From: Cryptomeria japonica
Taxonomy: Eukaryota; Streptophyta; Pinopsida; Cupressales; Cupressaceae
DNA length: 64,000 nucleotides
Reading direction: 5' to 3'
Assembly (NCBI RefSeq): GCF_030272615.1
Contig: NC_081414.1
Location: 909,483,009 to 909,547,008, forward strand
The notes beneath the pieces were generated by a model, which was given only the letters and a program-made list of their open reading frames with translations, searched no databases and was not told the origin of the DNA. Shown here in pieces: positions 10,181 through 22,480 of the stretch. Position 1 is the first letter of the stretch; the number at the start of each line of letters is the position of its first letter. Both the position numbers and the translations under genes were made by a program.

Positions 10181-13100
10181 TCAACACTCTCAATTTCTTC
10201 TTACAATTTTAAAAATGTCATGGGCATCATACTATACCTTTATATGTACCTTTCAAGTTTCTAAATTATTGTCTTTATTAATACACATGCATTTAGATTG
10301 TTAATAGTTTTACACTAGATCTTTTCTAAGTTTCTTTTGAAAGCTAATACACTTCCCAAAACATTCACAATTCTTCTTTCTTTATTGAGAACCTATAAAT
10401 ATATTATACCCTTTCCTAATAATTTAAATGACCTAAACTCATTACAAAAATCCTTAAATCATTTCACTCAACACTTCACGTTGGTATAATAAATTCATAC
10501 CCATGTCCTACACTTCAAGTATAATTTAAATTTAGTTTCCCACTAATTGCACACCCCTAGCCATCTCTGTCCTAAGTATAAATTTCACAAAATATCAACT
10601 TTTTATAACCGTTAACTCTACAAGACCTTACACTACATTTGTGTACATTAAAATTTTATTTAATACCTCATTAAATTTATTCCAACACCCAAATATATAC
10701 TTGAACTATATGTATATAATTTTCATACTTTGTACATTATTAAGAACTATAATTCCTTATCTATTCTATTCATATCACATTTATATGATGATATTGATTG
10801 TAATAGTTCATTAAATCTTTTCCTATTTGTTTGAGCATATAATATTGACTCTATCAAGTTATACTACCTCTCTTATGATCTGACGCTAATTTATAAATGT
10901 GTTGAACAAACAAAAATATAGTGGAAGACCAACTTTTCTAAGATACTAAAGTAATGAATTCCAAAAATAATGTTGATGTTATAGAGGATGGAAAGCCACA
11001 TATTTATTTTAAAGATTAGGCTCGACACATAATTAGTATTATAGACAAAGCCCAACTTCATATTCTTGATGAAACCCAAACTCATAATTATTTGATATTA
11101 GAGAGGGATCTCCACTACTCCACTATACAAATACATAAATAAATTTTATTAAATATATCAAGAGAAAAAAATTAAAAGAAGGATATGCACCATTTATTTT
11201 TTATTGATAGAGATAATATTATGCTGAACGTTTTGATTGAGTTAAATCTCATTAAATATAACTTTCAAGGAAATATTTGAAAATCTCTTCAAACATGTGA
11301 TATAATTTGTAAAAAAAAATACTATTAATTATATTCAAACATGTGATATAATTTGTAAATAAAAATACGGTTAATTATAATTAATCCTAGTAAGGGGTAT
11401 TACAATTGTTAGGTATATATTTAAACAAAAAGATTAGAAAAGACACGTATAAAAAGTTTACAAAAAGTTTAAAATGTGAATAAAGGTTTTAGTTCTTTTA
11501 GAAAAAAGAGGTCATTGTATTGATAAAAGAAATTTAAGAAGAGAGGTGTTGACTTTCATTTTAAATACGCAAAATCTGGAAATAATCAAATATATCATTT
11601 TTAAATGAAACTAGATTAAATAAAAAATTATATCAATACATGTGAAAAGGAGAATTGTTTAGAATAATATAAATATGGAAGAAAATTAGCCATTGATGTG
11701 CAAGGTTGACCAAATTGATTACATTGAATACGGCGTTAGGGAGTTGACCTTAAATTTCTATCACGTGCATACTCATCCTCCATGAATTAGTAGAGCTCTG
11801 CGTTCTTAGGGATAGAATTAGATAAATTGTTTATGAACATGCTAGACATTGGTTGGAGATACAAAAACATGATATACAAATAAAAATATAGCAATTATAT
11901 TTGTCTACAGCTAAGCTAGCTTAATATGGAATTACCATGGGGATTTTCAATATTGTTATCATGGTTTAATAAACTACTTCAATATGATTTAAATAATCAG
12001 TTTATACAAATGTAAAATATTAATAGAAAGAAGATAGAATCTGATTTGAAGAATTTTTTGAATTGTATATTTTTTTTTAGTTTAGTTTATCTATATGTTA
12101 GTATTTTGCAATTTTGAAGGTCTTAAGGGCATTTTTAGCCCCTGCCAAAATTGTGGGTCTACATCTCTTGGAGACCTTTCCAACGAGATCAACGACTCGT
12201 AGTTTCGAGTCCCAAGTAGAAAGTTATGTCTAGTTGAAGTTAGGATAAATTTTCATATAGTTTTTTGAAAATTTCGTAGTTTTTAGATTTTATTATGTAA
12301 TAAACAAATGTGACTGTTGGGCTTTGATTCTCAAGAGGTCTATGTGACCCTTGGAATCTCATGAACTTCTATATGTTGGATTTTCGAATGAAATAGATTA
12401 TTTTTTGGCTTGCTTCAATTCGATGATTTCTGGTTCTTGTAAATAGAATTTACAATACCGCAGGTTCTCACTTAGGTGTTGTCATCCGAATCCATAATTC
12501 AGATCAGAATCACCATAAGATAACAAAAAGAATGATGCATAAATTAGGAGCATAAGAATGAAAGAAACTCTAGACGAATAATCTCACAACGTAATATTTG
12601 TGTGAATAAAAACTTTAAAACTAAAATCCACAAAAAAAAGAAGACAAGAACATATTGTCATTTCACACACTCCTTTAAGCACCTACAAACAAAATTTTCT
12701 TAACTTGCTAATTTCCCGACATTACTACTAACTCAAAGACTATACATATATAACCTCATGAGAAGTTGCACACCAAAAACAATTATAGGAATCAAGATGG
12801 TTTACCTAACAAATACTAACTAGTTGCTAGTAGATAAATAGTAATTTTAATTACATTTTTGTAAATAAAAGTTACCACTTCAATAAAATCTAAATGGTAA
12901 AAAATAGTTATCATTGTCAATAAAACCTTCATTCTTTATGAATGGTTTACAAACAATATTAAGATTAACTTAATATAAAAAATTTATAAGATAAATGACA
13001 CACGAATCCTAATAATCATAAAAATCATATTGAAATCTTGACAAACAATCAAAATTGAAATGAAAATGAATCCCATATTAAATATTCTACCAATTATTAG

Positions 13101-13290
13101 TCTATTGGATGGCTTCCTTTGATCACTTACCATATAGACCTCTAACTGGTGTTCATTGGGTTTGCTTATAAAAATTCAACATAAACTTTATGACCCTTCT
13201 AGATCTATTCATGAATCATCATATAAACATTTCTTCCTTCTTTGATAGGTATCATAATCAATTCTAAGAGATTTCCATAATCCATCATGT
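10181..13290. other. AT-rich intergenic sequence, one short tandem repeat
   Basis: No coding signal on either strand. A 46-bp unit (ttcaaacatgtgatata...) is tandemly duplicated at 11288-11379. About 12115-12480 has a higher GC content than its surroundings ('gggcatttttagcccctgcc', 'ggagacctttccaacgaga'), which suggests an inserted repeat. I recognise no family and no termini. Confidence 0.55.
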
Positions 13291-13292
13291 TC

Positions 13293-13637
13293 AGAGTGTA
13301 GTTTTTGGATTCGATTGTGTGTAAGATTTTTGCATCAACGTTTCAGATCACATTCCATGATAGATGTAGTTTCTGGAAATGTCCAGAAACTACATCTATG
13401 TTCAGAAACTACATCTATCATGGAATGTGATCTGAAACGTTGATGCAAAAATCTTACACACAATTGAATCCAGAAACCCAGAAACAACATCTATCATGGA
13501 ATGTGATCTGAAACGTTGATGCAAAAATCTTACACACAATCGAATCTAGAAACCCAGAAACTACATCTATCATGGAATGTGATCTGAAACGTTGATGCAA
13601 AAATCTTACACACAATCGAATCCAGAAACTACACTCT
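13293..13637. repeat. Fold-back repeat: one inverted arm facing three tandem arms
   Basis: The left arm, 13293-13376, starts agagtgtagtttttggattc. Its reverse complement occurs three times in tandem from 13403, 13479 and 13555 with a 76-bp period; the last copy ends gattc-free variant 'tccagaaactacactct' at 13637. Only the outermost right copy pairs with the full left arm, including the outer 20 bases. A short inner palindrome (13368-13392) forms the loop region. No coding content and no clear terminal duplication were found. Confidence 0.85.
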
Positions 13638-13689
13638 AAGATATCATAATGATTACAAACCAGAAATTAACCAGTACTCTTTGCTTTGT

Positions 13690-14600
13690 TGAGATGACTT
13701 TGATGATCTAAGGTCGTACAGTATAGTAAATTATGCTTAGCCTGTGCACAGATATTAGCAACATCTGGCATAATATGTACCTTATAAATAAACTATACCC
13801 AATCCCTGCGTAGAGGTTGCTAAGTCATTTTAAGACAGCTTGTGATCTTTGTCATCTAAAACCTCAAGCGTTTGAAGTCTGCATATTGGATGACTGTGTT
13901 TATATGATTTACTCATATTCATGGAAGATTTTCTTAGTAAAGATGCAAATTAAAAAGGTGTATACCCAACTCACCAGTAATTTGCGCATATCCATCCCCG
14001 TTTTGTCCATCACTTCGCAGTTCATGTCTTGCACCGCCTCACCAATAATTGGCGCAGAGTTTATCTGTTTAAAAACCAGACAAACAAATACTCCTCAACT
14101 ACCTTTCAACGGAGCAAGGTAAACGCAAACTCAAAGACAATCATATCATTAACAAAATATCTAATTCTCCTAACATGCTTTTCAACCAACCATTTTGAAG
14201 ACATTGTTCGTATCTCAAACTAACCTGCACCAATAGATCGAGAAATCTCTTTGTATAAAGTTCGAGTTACGTCCTTGGTACGTTGTTTAAAAAATTGTTT
14301 CTAATCAATTTTTTTTCCTATTTAAAGAAAAGGACAGACTCAGTTCTTTCTTGATTTGTCTTAACTATTTATTTTTATCAATTATTCTTTTCACCTTAAT
14401 TTTATTTAAGTGAAAGCACAAACTTACATCTTTGTTGAGTTGTCTAGATATTTATTTTAGGTTGATTTGTTTTGGTCATATTTAAAGGAGATAACAAACA
14501 TAAGTCTTTGTTGAGTTGTTTAAGAATTTATTTTTGATCAGTCATTATTAGTTCATATGGTTAGACAATACTAATGCATTCATCCTGTCCAATTAAGTCT
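13690..14600 (-). pseudogene. Decayed partial duplicate of the SDR locus
   Basis: Aligns by eye with the SDR gene's intron/exon block 8330-8820 and then with its upstream flank from about 9174. Shared phrases include 'gcttgtgatctttg' followed by 'gtgtatacccaactcacc' and the counterpart of the 81-bp exon near 13970-14055, now disrupted. Most of the cofactor-binding exon is missing: text matching the exon's end (about 14155-14195) runs straight into text matching the upstream flank with its start-codon region (14197 onward). The catalytic exons are absent. It cannot encode an enzyme. About 4.4 kb separates it from the parent gene, so it is probably a local duplication. Confidence 0.75.
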
Positions 14601-16044
14601 CCAAGCATGAACCAATAGGAATGCAGAATTAAAATCTATTGACTTTTTTCCTTATGTTTTTATGCATATCTATTTTTTAAGACATTTGCAAATTTCATTT
14701 ATCTATATTTCTATTGACTCATAGCAATGTATAGCCTTATTGATTCATTTTTAAATGTGGACAACTATGAATATTGTAGTGCATAGTGTCACATTGTGAT
14801 AGTGGGCAATTTTCTCGTGCATAGTGTCACATTGTGATAGTGGGCAATTTGGTCTTTTTGGAACCAGCTAATAATTTGGCCTTTTTTGCAGCACCACATT
14901 AAATATGTAGTAGGACAGTCTATGAAGCTATTCCCAATGCAACTATTGGTTGCATTGGAAAAGATGTAAAAGAAAGAATACATAGTGTAATAGACAAAAA
15001 ACATGTGATGAGTACTCAAGTGGGCTAAAAATGCCAAATGCAAATCAAATTTTAAGATGCTTTCGCTTTTTAGGAAAACAATACATGTGACCAAAATTAC
15101 TTTATATGAATGTACATCAAATAGCTGATTTAATTTATTGCTTTTTGACTTTTTGTGTAAACACTATGATTTGTGATAGATAGAGTGTTATAAACCTTAT
15201 TGTAAATAATAATAAGTTACTCAAAAACTATTAACTATGTAAGATAAAGTGTGCATCAATATTTTCGCCAATATAATTATATTATCATATATTATATCTT
15301 TTTGAAAAAAATTATACATATTACATATTCACATATTAGTTTTTTAATATTTTACTTTATATTAACTTAAAAGTTATATTTTAATTTTGGTTTATAGATG
15401 GAATTTTTTTTTTAAAGTCCACAAGAAAAATTAACATGATTTTTAAAAAAAATCAGTTACAATCATTTTGTTGTTTGTGAATTGGCAAGTTGAGGAAAAT
15501 TAAAATTACCATGTACAATCCAACTCAAATTTTTGATAGATTTAAAATTTTTGTGCATATGACAAAGTAGCTCTTTTAGCAAGGTCTCTCTAGATTGTTC
15601 TCTCCAATTCAAATTATAGGATGATTTTAAAAATTTCTGCATATGACAAAGTAACTTTTTTAGCAAGTATCTGTAGATGGAATAGATAAATAATCTTACT
15701 TTATTGCATATAATCTATTATTTTTGTCATATGCATATAACAATGATCAGAAATAAGTTAGAGTATTAAATATTTTAATCTTTAATTAATTTTTGTTCTC
15801 ATATAAATGTAATAGCCTCTCAATACTGGATAGTCTTTTCGATTTCTGATGAGGACATAAATGTAGTGGTTGTTCTGCTTCTTTGAAAGCTTCTATATAA
15901 GCTCAATTCGAGTCCAATTGCAGGGAGTTAGAGAGTTATAGAGTTATAGAGTTACAGTCATACAACTCTTAAGACGAATTTGCAAAGCTCTGACATGCAT
16001 CTCATATGTGGAGTTAGCCAATTTGTATGTTCTCATGAAGTCCA
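14601..16044. other. Intergenic sequence with two short tandem repeats
   Basis: AT-rich with no gene. A 38-bp unit (gtgcatagtgtcacattg...) is duplicated exactly at 14779-14853. An 84-bp unit containing 'gcatatgacaaagta' and 'cttttttagcaag' is duplicated at about 15520-15667; the short open frame across it is a product of the repeat. Confidence 0.6.
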
Positions 16045-16278
16045 CAGACATACACTCCTTCACAAGATTGCCTAACTTGTACGGGCTCGGGCATACAACT
16101 CTTTTTCACAGAGTTTACTCAAATTGAATGGATTTCGGGCATATAACTCTCTTTCACAGAGTGCCCAAATTGGATAGATTTTGGGCATACAACTCTCTTT
16201 TACAAAGTTTGCCCAAATTGGATGGATTCCGGACATACAACTCTCTTTCATAGAGTTTACCCAAATTGAATAGATGAA
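16045..16278. repeat. Minisatellite, 46-48-bp period, about five copies
   Basis: The unit reads 'gggcatacaactctcttt' then 'cacagagtttgcccaaattggatgg' in variants. Copies start near 16089, 16137, 16183 and 16231, with a weaker copy near 16047. A related phrase, gtcatacaactctta, lies at about 15957. It sits in intergenic DNA ahead of an unidentified stretch. Confidence 0.8.
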
Positions 16279-17050
16279 GTGACAAAATAATTTAGATCAA
16301 ATACTGTGATTTAATTGTCTTTTTGAAATAGAAACCTAGAAATATATTTTTTAAATTATGTACTCCATGTGTCCGTGCAATTATTTATTTCACTTCAATT
16401 CATTATTTTTATAGTGCTGGTTGATTTTGCCTCGGACATTTCAGAGCAATCAAGATGTTTTCTTTGAGTCGAGAGGTTTTCTTCCTTTGCAGTATGAAGT
16501 TAAGCATCGTCCTTCTTTCCCTAAAAAAAATGATTTAATATCTGCAGATTCATTCGATATAGTAGAAAATACTTTTGCTCCATTTGGAACCCTTCTAGGA
16601 CCAAGAAAATTGTTATTTGTGTTATCATTAGTTTCATTCCATGTTTTGAAGGATTTGTCAATGTATTTTTTAAATTTGAAATATAAAATTTTATCCCCAT
16701 TAGCGATGGTTTACATTTTCATAAATCTCCAAGGAAGAGTAACCCATTTTTCCAAGGCTACTGCTATTGTGAGGCCATAATTAGTTTTCACACTATTAAT
16801 ATATTGAGTTGTGAAACTACAGATCTAGTTGATCTAGGATCTTTGAAGGTACTGCACTCTATTGTTCACATAATGTAATGGACCAGAGAGTCGTCCTCAA
16901 CCAGAATCCTATGCCTATCCTTCTGTCTTACAGGCGTCCTTGACACTGAAATCTGTAACACAAGAAATAGTGGACCAACAAGTCAAATTGATATATACTT
17001 GGGAAACCAGATTATGACTACTTACACAAGTGCAGAAGATTGGTTGATGT
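16279..17050. other. Intergenic stretch without a recognised gene
   Basis: A 119-codon plus-strand open frame (16421-16780) shows no domain I recognise. A segment at about 16678-16712 (ttatccccattagcgatgg) has a near copy at about 42853-42890, so part of this stretch is probably an unidentified dispersed repeat. Confidence 0.4.
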
Positions 17051-17065
17051 GCATATAGTTTTAAC

Positions 17066-17370
17066 CCAGTTGTCTTTAGTTGATGAAGTCTCATGTTCTG
17101 TTATGGTTTTAGCTTATACAAAGAAAGGGAATGCATTGGAGGCCTTCAAGTGTTTTGTGAAATGCAGAGAGTAGTTATTAGGCCTGATTCATTTACTTTA
17201 AGTGTCATTTTTTTTGGCTTGCACTATGATGGCATCTCTACAACTAGGAAGGAAAGTCGACGAAAGCATAATTAGAAGTCGGTATCGATCAGATGTTGTT
17301 GTGGGGAGTGCGTAAAAATTGAGAGTATAGAGGATGCACGCAAATTGCTTAACAAAATTCTTGATTCATC
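17066..17370 (+). pseudogene. Pentatricopeptide repeat (PPR) protein fragment
   Basis: The plus strand reads 'VMVLAYTKKGNALEAFKCF', then 'IRPDSFTLSVI' and, after a frame change, 'GRKVDESIIRSRYRSDVVVG' and 'IEDARKLLNKI'. This is the typical order of PPR motifs in plant organelle RNA-binding proteins: Asn/Ala-type turn, 'EALxxFxxM', 'P-D-xFTxxxxLxAC', 'GxxxHxxIxxxGxxxDVxVGxAL', 'I-EDARKLF'. About three motifs remain. Frames change at least twice and stops are present, so it is a relic of a host gene or retrocopy. A functional PPR gene would carry many more repeats. Confidence 0.65.
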
Positions 17371-17902
17371 TCTATGTATAAAAAATGTTAGTACATATAT
17401 CTGTGTTTTATAGGTGACATCTCTAGACACAACTCTCCTTCACTCTAAATGTAAAGTTCTATAATGTAAGTAAGTGTATGTCAGGAAAGATATGTAGATT
17501 TGGACCTCCTTGCATCGAATAATTGTAAATCCACTACCTTTATGCGAACATCTGATTATCTAGTAATTATCATGTTCATTATGCTTAATATTGTTATTTA
17601 TATTGTTGCAATCTGGTAGTGTAGAACCGGTAGCAAGCAATCCTATTTAAGATTGGGTTCTTATTATCAAGTGATGTGATGAAGGTTACATCTCAACTAG
17701 AAAGGATGCAGAATCAGGTGGGACAAATCCTCTTATTGGATAGCAAGTAAAAATAAAACTATCAAGCTTTTACCTTTGACAAAGTTGGGGTGATTTCTCT
17801 TGTTATTAGGTGTAATCACTCAATCATTGTCATTGATTGCCTTCGATATGTAGTGCTTTAGATTCGGGCATTTTAGTTAGCATGGACTAATGATTGATCA
17901 TT
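17371..17902. other. Intergenic, nothing recognised
   Basis: AT-rich sequence between the PPR relic and the left target-site duplication of element A. No domain, repeat or RNA gene was seen. Confidence 0.5.
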
Positions 17903-17907
17903 GATCC

Positions 17908-18996
17908 TGTCGTGTATCTGTGAAGTGTGTACCTATTATACCTGCAGCTGCAACACAAAAAACACTCAATAGATCATTACAAGCATGGTTAGAAAATTTA
18001 AAACAAAGAAAGATAAACCGTAGCTAATCGATCTATTGCCTCCTAGTAAATGCGAGTATGAATTTTGCTCTCAGATTTGGTTATGCAAATTCTAGTGACT
18101 TGACTACACTTAAATGGAGGATTTAAATGATGAAGATGCATGATCTAGCAATTATAGCATGATTTAAGCTATAGGATTCTATGATTATTCTAGAAAATAA
18201 GCTAGAATGAAGATGCAATTAAGCTAAAATTGAACATGATAACAATGCTAAGAATGATTTGCTAAGAGCTATATGCCTATAGTAACAATGCTTAAATGCA
18301 AATGAGATGGGTTGATTATTGATCCAAAATGGGGTCTATTTATAGGATTTCCAAGGCCAGGGGTGAGGTGGGAGGAATCAACAATGAAGATTAAGTCTGA
18401 AGATATCAATGGTTAAATTGGAGGTTGGAAGGAGAAGGGGTTGGATGAAAGGGAACATTTGGAGGTTGGTAGGAGAAGGGGTTGGATAAAAGAAAGCATT
18501 GTCATCTCCATGGTGACAAGTGTCAAGAAGCTTTGCTCATGAGAGGGCAAAGTGTCCAAGGAAAGGGGACATGGTGGTTAGGATGTGCAAGCTAAGATGG
18601 GGTTAATTAAACCCGGGGTTAGATGGAATGAGTTAGGTTTAGAAGGGGTTAGGTTAGGAGATTAGAAGTTAGGAGAATTTGAATTTAAAAGTTCAAATAA
18701 TAGGAAAAGGCTAATTAATCTTAACAACTCATAAATTGATTTGTTTTAATTAATTATGGGATTATTGAAATGAATTTGATGATGAATTTGATGGAGGGAA
18801 TTAATTAATTTGAATTAATTAATTAAAGAGGATTATGAAATGAACCTATTAAATAAATCCTTAGATTTATTAATAAGTAGATGAAAGGGGGATTTTAATC
18901 AATTTTTTTAGTGAATTCAATTAAATTAGGAAGGGGGATTAATTAAATAATTGCTTATTTAATTAATTATCTCCAGACCATTTTTAGGTGTAAACA
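17908..18996 (-). repeat. 3' LTR of element A
   Basis: Ends are tg...ca in either reading. On the element's strand it opens tgtttacacctaaaa and closes ...cacagatacacgaca. A TATA-like tataaata lies on the minus strand at 18344-18337. It pairs with the LTR at 39210-40246. Confidence 0.9.
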
Positions 18997-20950
18997 TTTT
19001 GTCCCTCTTTGAAGCGAGGTGTGATGACATGTTAATTCAAAGAATAATTTGATTTTGATGATGATATTGGTTTGATAGGATGCCCCAAATCTTGATTGCT
19101 AAATTGTGATATGATGATGCCCACTCGGGAGATCAATTGAGATAATTGATCTTTGGAGTTTTTCAAATTTTTGCGAAATTGATATCCTGATAGATTATTG
19201 ATTTGATTTATGTAACTGTGGTTGATGAAAATTCGAGTTCTACCATTATGGTGATGTAGTTTTTAATGATTGATAAAGCTTGATTGGTTAGATTGATAAG
19301 ATCAAGATTCAGTCTGGTTTCATGAATGACACCTCCTGTATAAGACAAAGATGACGAAAGCATCTGGTTTCAGGAATGATATATCCTGTATAAGACATGA
19401 TCGGAACATCTGGTTTCAGGAAAGATACATCCTATATAAGACATGAGAAAATATATTTAGATGTGATTGATTGATAGAATTGATAAGATTGATTGGATAA
19501 AGAACTGACAGTTTATTGATATCAAGTTGCAGAAAAATTTGGATATGCTGATGTTAGTTTTGTTGAGAGGGTAGCATAATATAATATTTTTGTTGGGTCG
19601 ACAATATCTGGAGAGATATGAGTCATTAGTCTGATTGTGTATACACTCGTGATGATACCTTGATGATTCCTGCGATAGATTTAACATTGGATAAAAGGAG
19701 TATGCGGGATCCCATGCAAGAATGAAATGCAAGCTAAATGCAAATGCAAATGCAATGAAAAGCTATGAGCGGACCAGTCACTGGATTATTGCATTTTTGT
19801 CATCATTGAGCTTTTTAAATGTGGGAAGTGAGTGCAAACATCGATGGTATAATTAACCATTATGACCTGAGCACTACTTTCCTAGATTTTGATATGGCAA
19901 GTTAGCACAAGCATCGAGGTATACTTGAATTAAGATGACCTGAGTGTTGTTTGCGTAAAATAGGTAGTATTAATCATTTCCATACACAAATCGGAAACGT
20001 CTTCAATGATACTCCGATGATCATGTCCCGACACAAATTTGCACATATTAATGATCAATTTTCAGACAATAGACAAGAAAAATATCATGTTTCTTCCTTG
20101 TTCCTCTAGTCAAAGACATCTTGGAGTCACTCAAAAATCATGATAGCGAAAATCAATATAGCAAATAAAAGTTGAACAATCATATTAAAATCATTATCCA
20201 CAAGATATCATCCATTGAAAAGTGTGTGATGTGCTTAGACTGACTTTGTGATAGGTTGATGGTTGATAATTTGATCGCATGTTCAATGTTGGATATGTCT
20301 CAGTTTTCGCTTGTTAAGAGTTCTCTAACTGTTAGTTCTACCTGTTGGATTAAGCTTAGAATTGATCAAAATTTTTGCCCCCAGCTAAGTGCAGGATTTT
20401 TCCCCAAGACTATAAACAAATTCGTTATGATATACCCAATGATCCAAACCATGGTGAGAGAGCAGTTACGATGCCTGCGTATGTACAAAGGCTTTATGAT
20501 GCATATGAACAACGCTGATGAAAAATGAATGCAAGCAAAAAGATGCATGAACTAATAGATGGAAGAGCTAGCTTATAGATAGCGCTTGTTTGCCAGGTTT
20601 TCACCATCTATTTTTATTGCACTTTTTCTCATATTTGATTTTTTTTTAATTTTCTTTGCTTTTTCACTATTTTTTTTTTCTTCTGATTTTTCACTGTTTT
20701 TGATTTTTTTCTGATTTTTCACTGTTTTTGATTTTTCTGCTTTTTCAGACATAAAACTTCTTTAGATGCATTCTATTGATGGGTTCCTCGAGCTGATCTT
20801 CATACTGTGTTGATAACTGATATGCTTCTGATCCAAATATTGCTGTGATCACAAATGGACCTAACCAGTTTGGTTCAAACTTTCCTTTCTTTTCTCGATC
20901 TGCCTGGTTGCGTGGATTTTCTTTTAGTATTAGTTCCCTTACTTGAAAGA
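18997..20950 (-). mobile_element. Element A 3' non-coding region with minisatellites
   Basis: Lies between the integrase part and the 3' LTR. It contains a 46-50-bp tandem repeat (three copies of 'tctggtttcaggaatgat' plus 'cctgtataagaca') at 19313-19445. Two diverged copies of a phrase with 'aagcatcgaggtata' and 'atgacctgag' lie at about 19800-19975. A T-rich array based on 'ttttctgatttttcactg' lies at about 20620-20755. No gene was recognised. Confidence 0.65.
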
Positions 20951-20951
20951 T

Positions 20952-21640
20952 TCATGGTTTGACGCTGTGATTATAGCTCCGACACATTCTTTGTTGATAT
21001 ACCTTTAGATGATCAAAGGCATTTTGTCTTCGTTCATGGATCAGTTCTAGCTCTTGTAATCTAGATACTCGTTGTTTTTCATCTAGGATGAGACCTTTTA
21101 ATGATACTCGTAGAGAAGGTATCTCTACTTCTATTGGCAATATTGCTTTTGATCCATAAACAAGAGAGAAAGGTGTGGCACCTGTTGGCGTGTGGATACT
21201 AGTACGGTAGGCCCATAGAGCAGGGTTTAATTGAATATGCCAATCTTTTCCAGCATTATTCACTATCTTTTTGAGGATTTTCAGAATAGTTTTGTTTGAT
21301 GCTTCTGCTTGCCCATTCCCCTATGGATAGTAGGGTGTGGAGAATCTATGTTGGATCTTGAATTTCTCACTTAGCTCTTGTACATCTTGATTCTTGAATG
21401 GTCGCCCATTATCAGTGACAATAGTCTTTGGTATTCTGTAGCGACAAATGATATAGTTCAAGATAAATGCAACAATGTGTTTTCCTATGATATTTATGAG
21501 AGGTATTGCCTCAATCCATTTTGTGAAATATTTAGTAGCTACAAGGATGAATTTGTGACCATTAGATGAAGAAGGATTTATTTTTCCTACTAGATCAAGA
21601 CCCCATTGACAGAAAGGCCAAGATGTTGCCAAAGCATGAA
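20952..21640 (-). mobile_element. Integrase part of element A
   Basis: The core domain shows 'WGLDLVGKINPSSSNGHKFI' (first catalytic Asp), 'VATKYFTKWIEAIPL', and 'IVTDNGRPFKN' (second Asp). The C-terminal part reads '[20 protein letters not shown]' and '[16 protein letters not shown]', typical of plant Ty3/gypsy integrases. Fossil; broken. Confidence 0.85.
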
Positions 21641-22106
21641 GTTATTGTGTTGGTGCATGAATCAAATTGTCATGGATCTGACATTGTTTGCATGTTCTAG
21701 CTATCTAAAAAGAATCTCGTTCCATAGTCGGTCAATAATAGCCCAAGCGTATGAGTTTTTTTGAAAGGGTAAGACCACTTGAATGAGTGCCAAAAATGTT
21801 GTTATGAACTTCATGTAAGGCCTTCTCAGATTCTTCTTGTTCGAGACATCTTAAAAGAGTACCGTCTAGATCTGGTTTAAATAGGGTATCCGCGACGAGA
21901 GTAAAATGGGAGGATTGGCGAATAAAGTTTCTCTTTTGGTTCTTCGAGAAGTCAAGAGGTAAGATGTTATCTTTTAGGTATGTGTAAGTTTTTCCATAGT
22001 GGGAGGAATCATGTCCAATAAGTTGACAAATGGTTTAGGAATCAAGACAATTATAGGCAGGGTAAAACAACTCTTCCACCAGGAATTCATAACGCTATTG
22101 ATTTTC

Positions 22107-22480
22107 CTATGTCTGAAGTAGAGCAGCAAGTGTAGCCATGGCGTTTGCTGCTTTGTTGTCATTTCTTGGAATCTGTTGGAAAATTATTTCTACAAAGTAT
22201 TTTTTGATATCATCAACCATCTTTTTATAAGGCATTAGCTTTTTGTCCTTTGTTTGATAGTCATCATTGATTTGATTGATGACGAGCTGAGAGTCTCCAA
22301 AGACTTGAAGTTGTGTAATGTTCCATTCTATAGCCATTTTGATACCTGTAACCAAAGCTTCATACTCTGTTGTGTTGTTGGTGCATGTAAAGCTTAATTT
22401 GTATTCTTTTGGGATTGTATGACCTTGTGGTGTGATGAATAGAATGTCTGCTCCTGATCCATGTTGTGTTCTATTATTGA
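22107..22480 (-). mobile_element. RNase H part of element A
   Basis: Reads 'LQVFGDSQLVINQINDDYQ' with a following 'IPRNDNKAANAMATLA', the archaeal/plant-type RNase H of Tat-lineage gypsy elements. Upstream text 'YKLSFTCTNNTTEYEAL' supplies the earlier strand and the Glu. Fossil; broken. Confidence 0.8.

Noticed and set aside
16045-16278. CRISPR-like array
   Set aside because: The whole 46-48-bp unit is repeated, with no distinct spacer and repeat parts.
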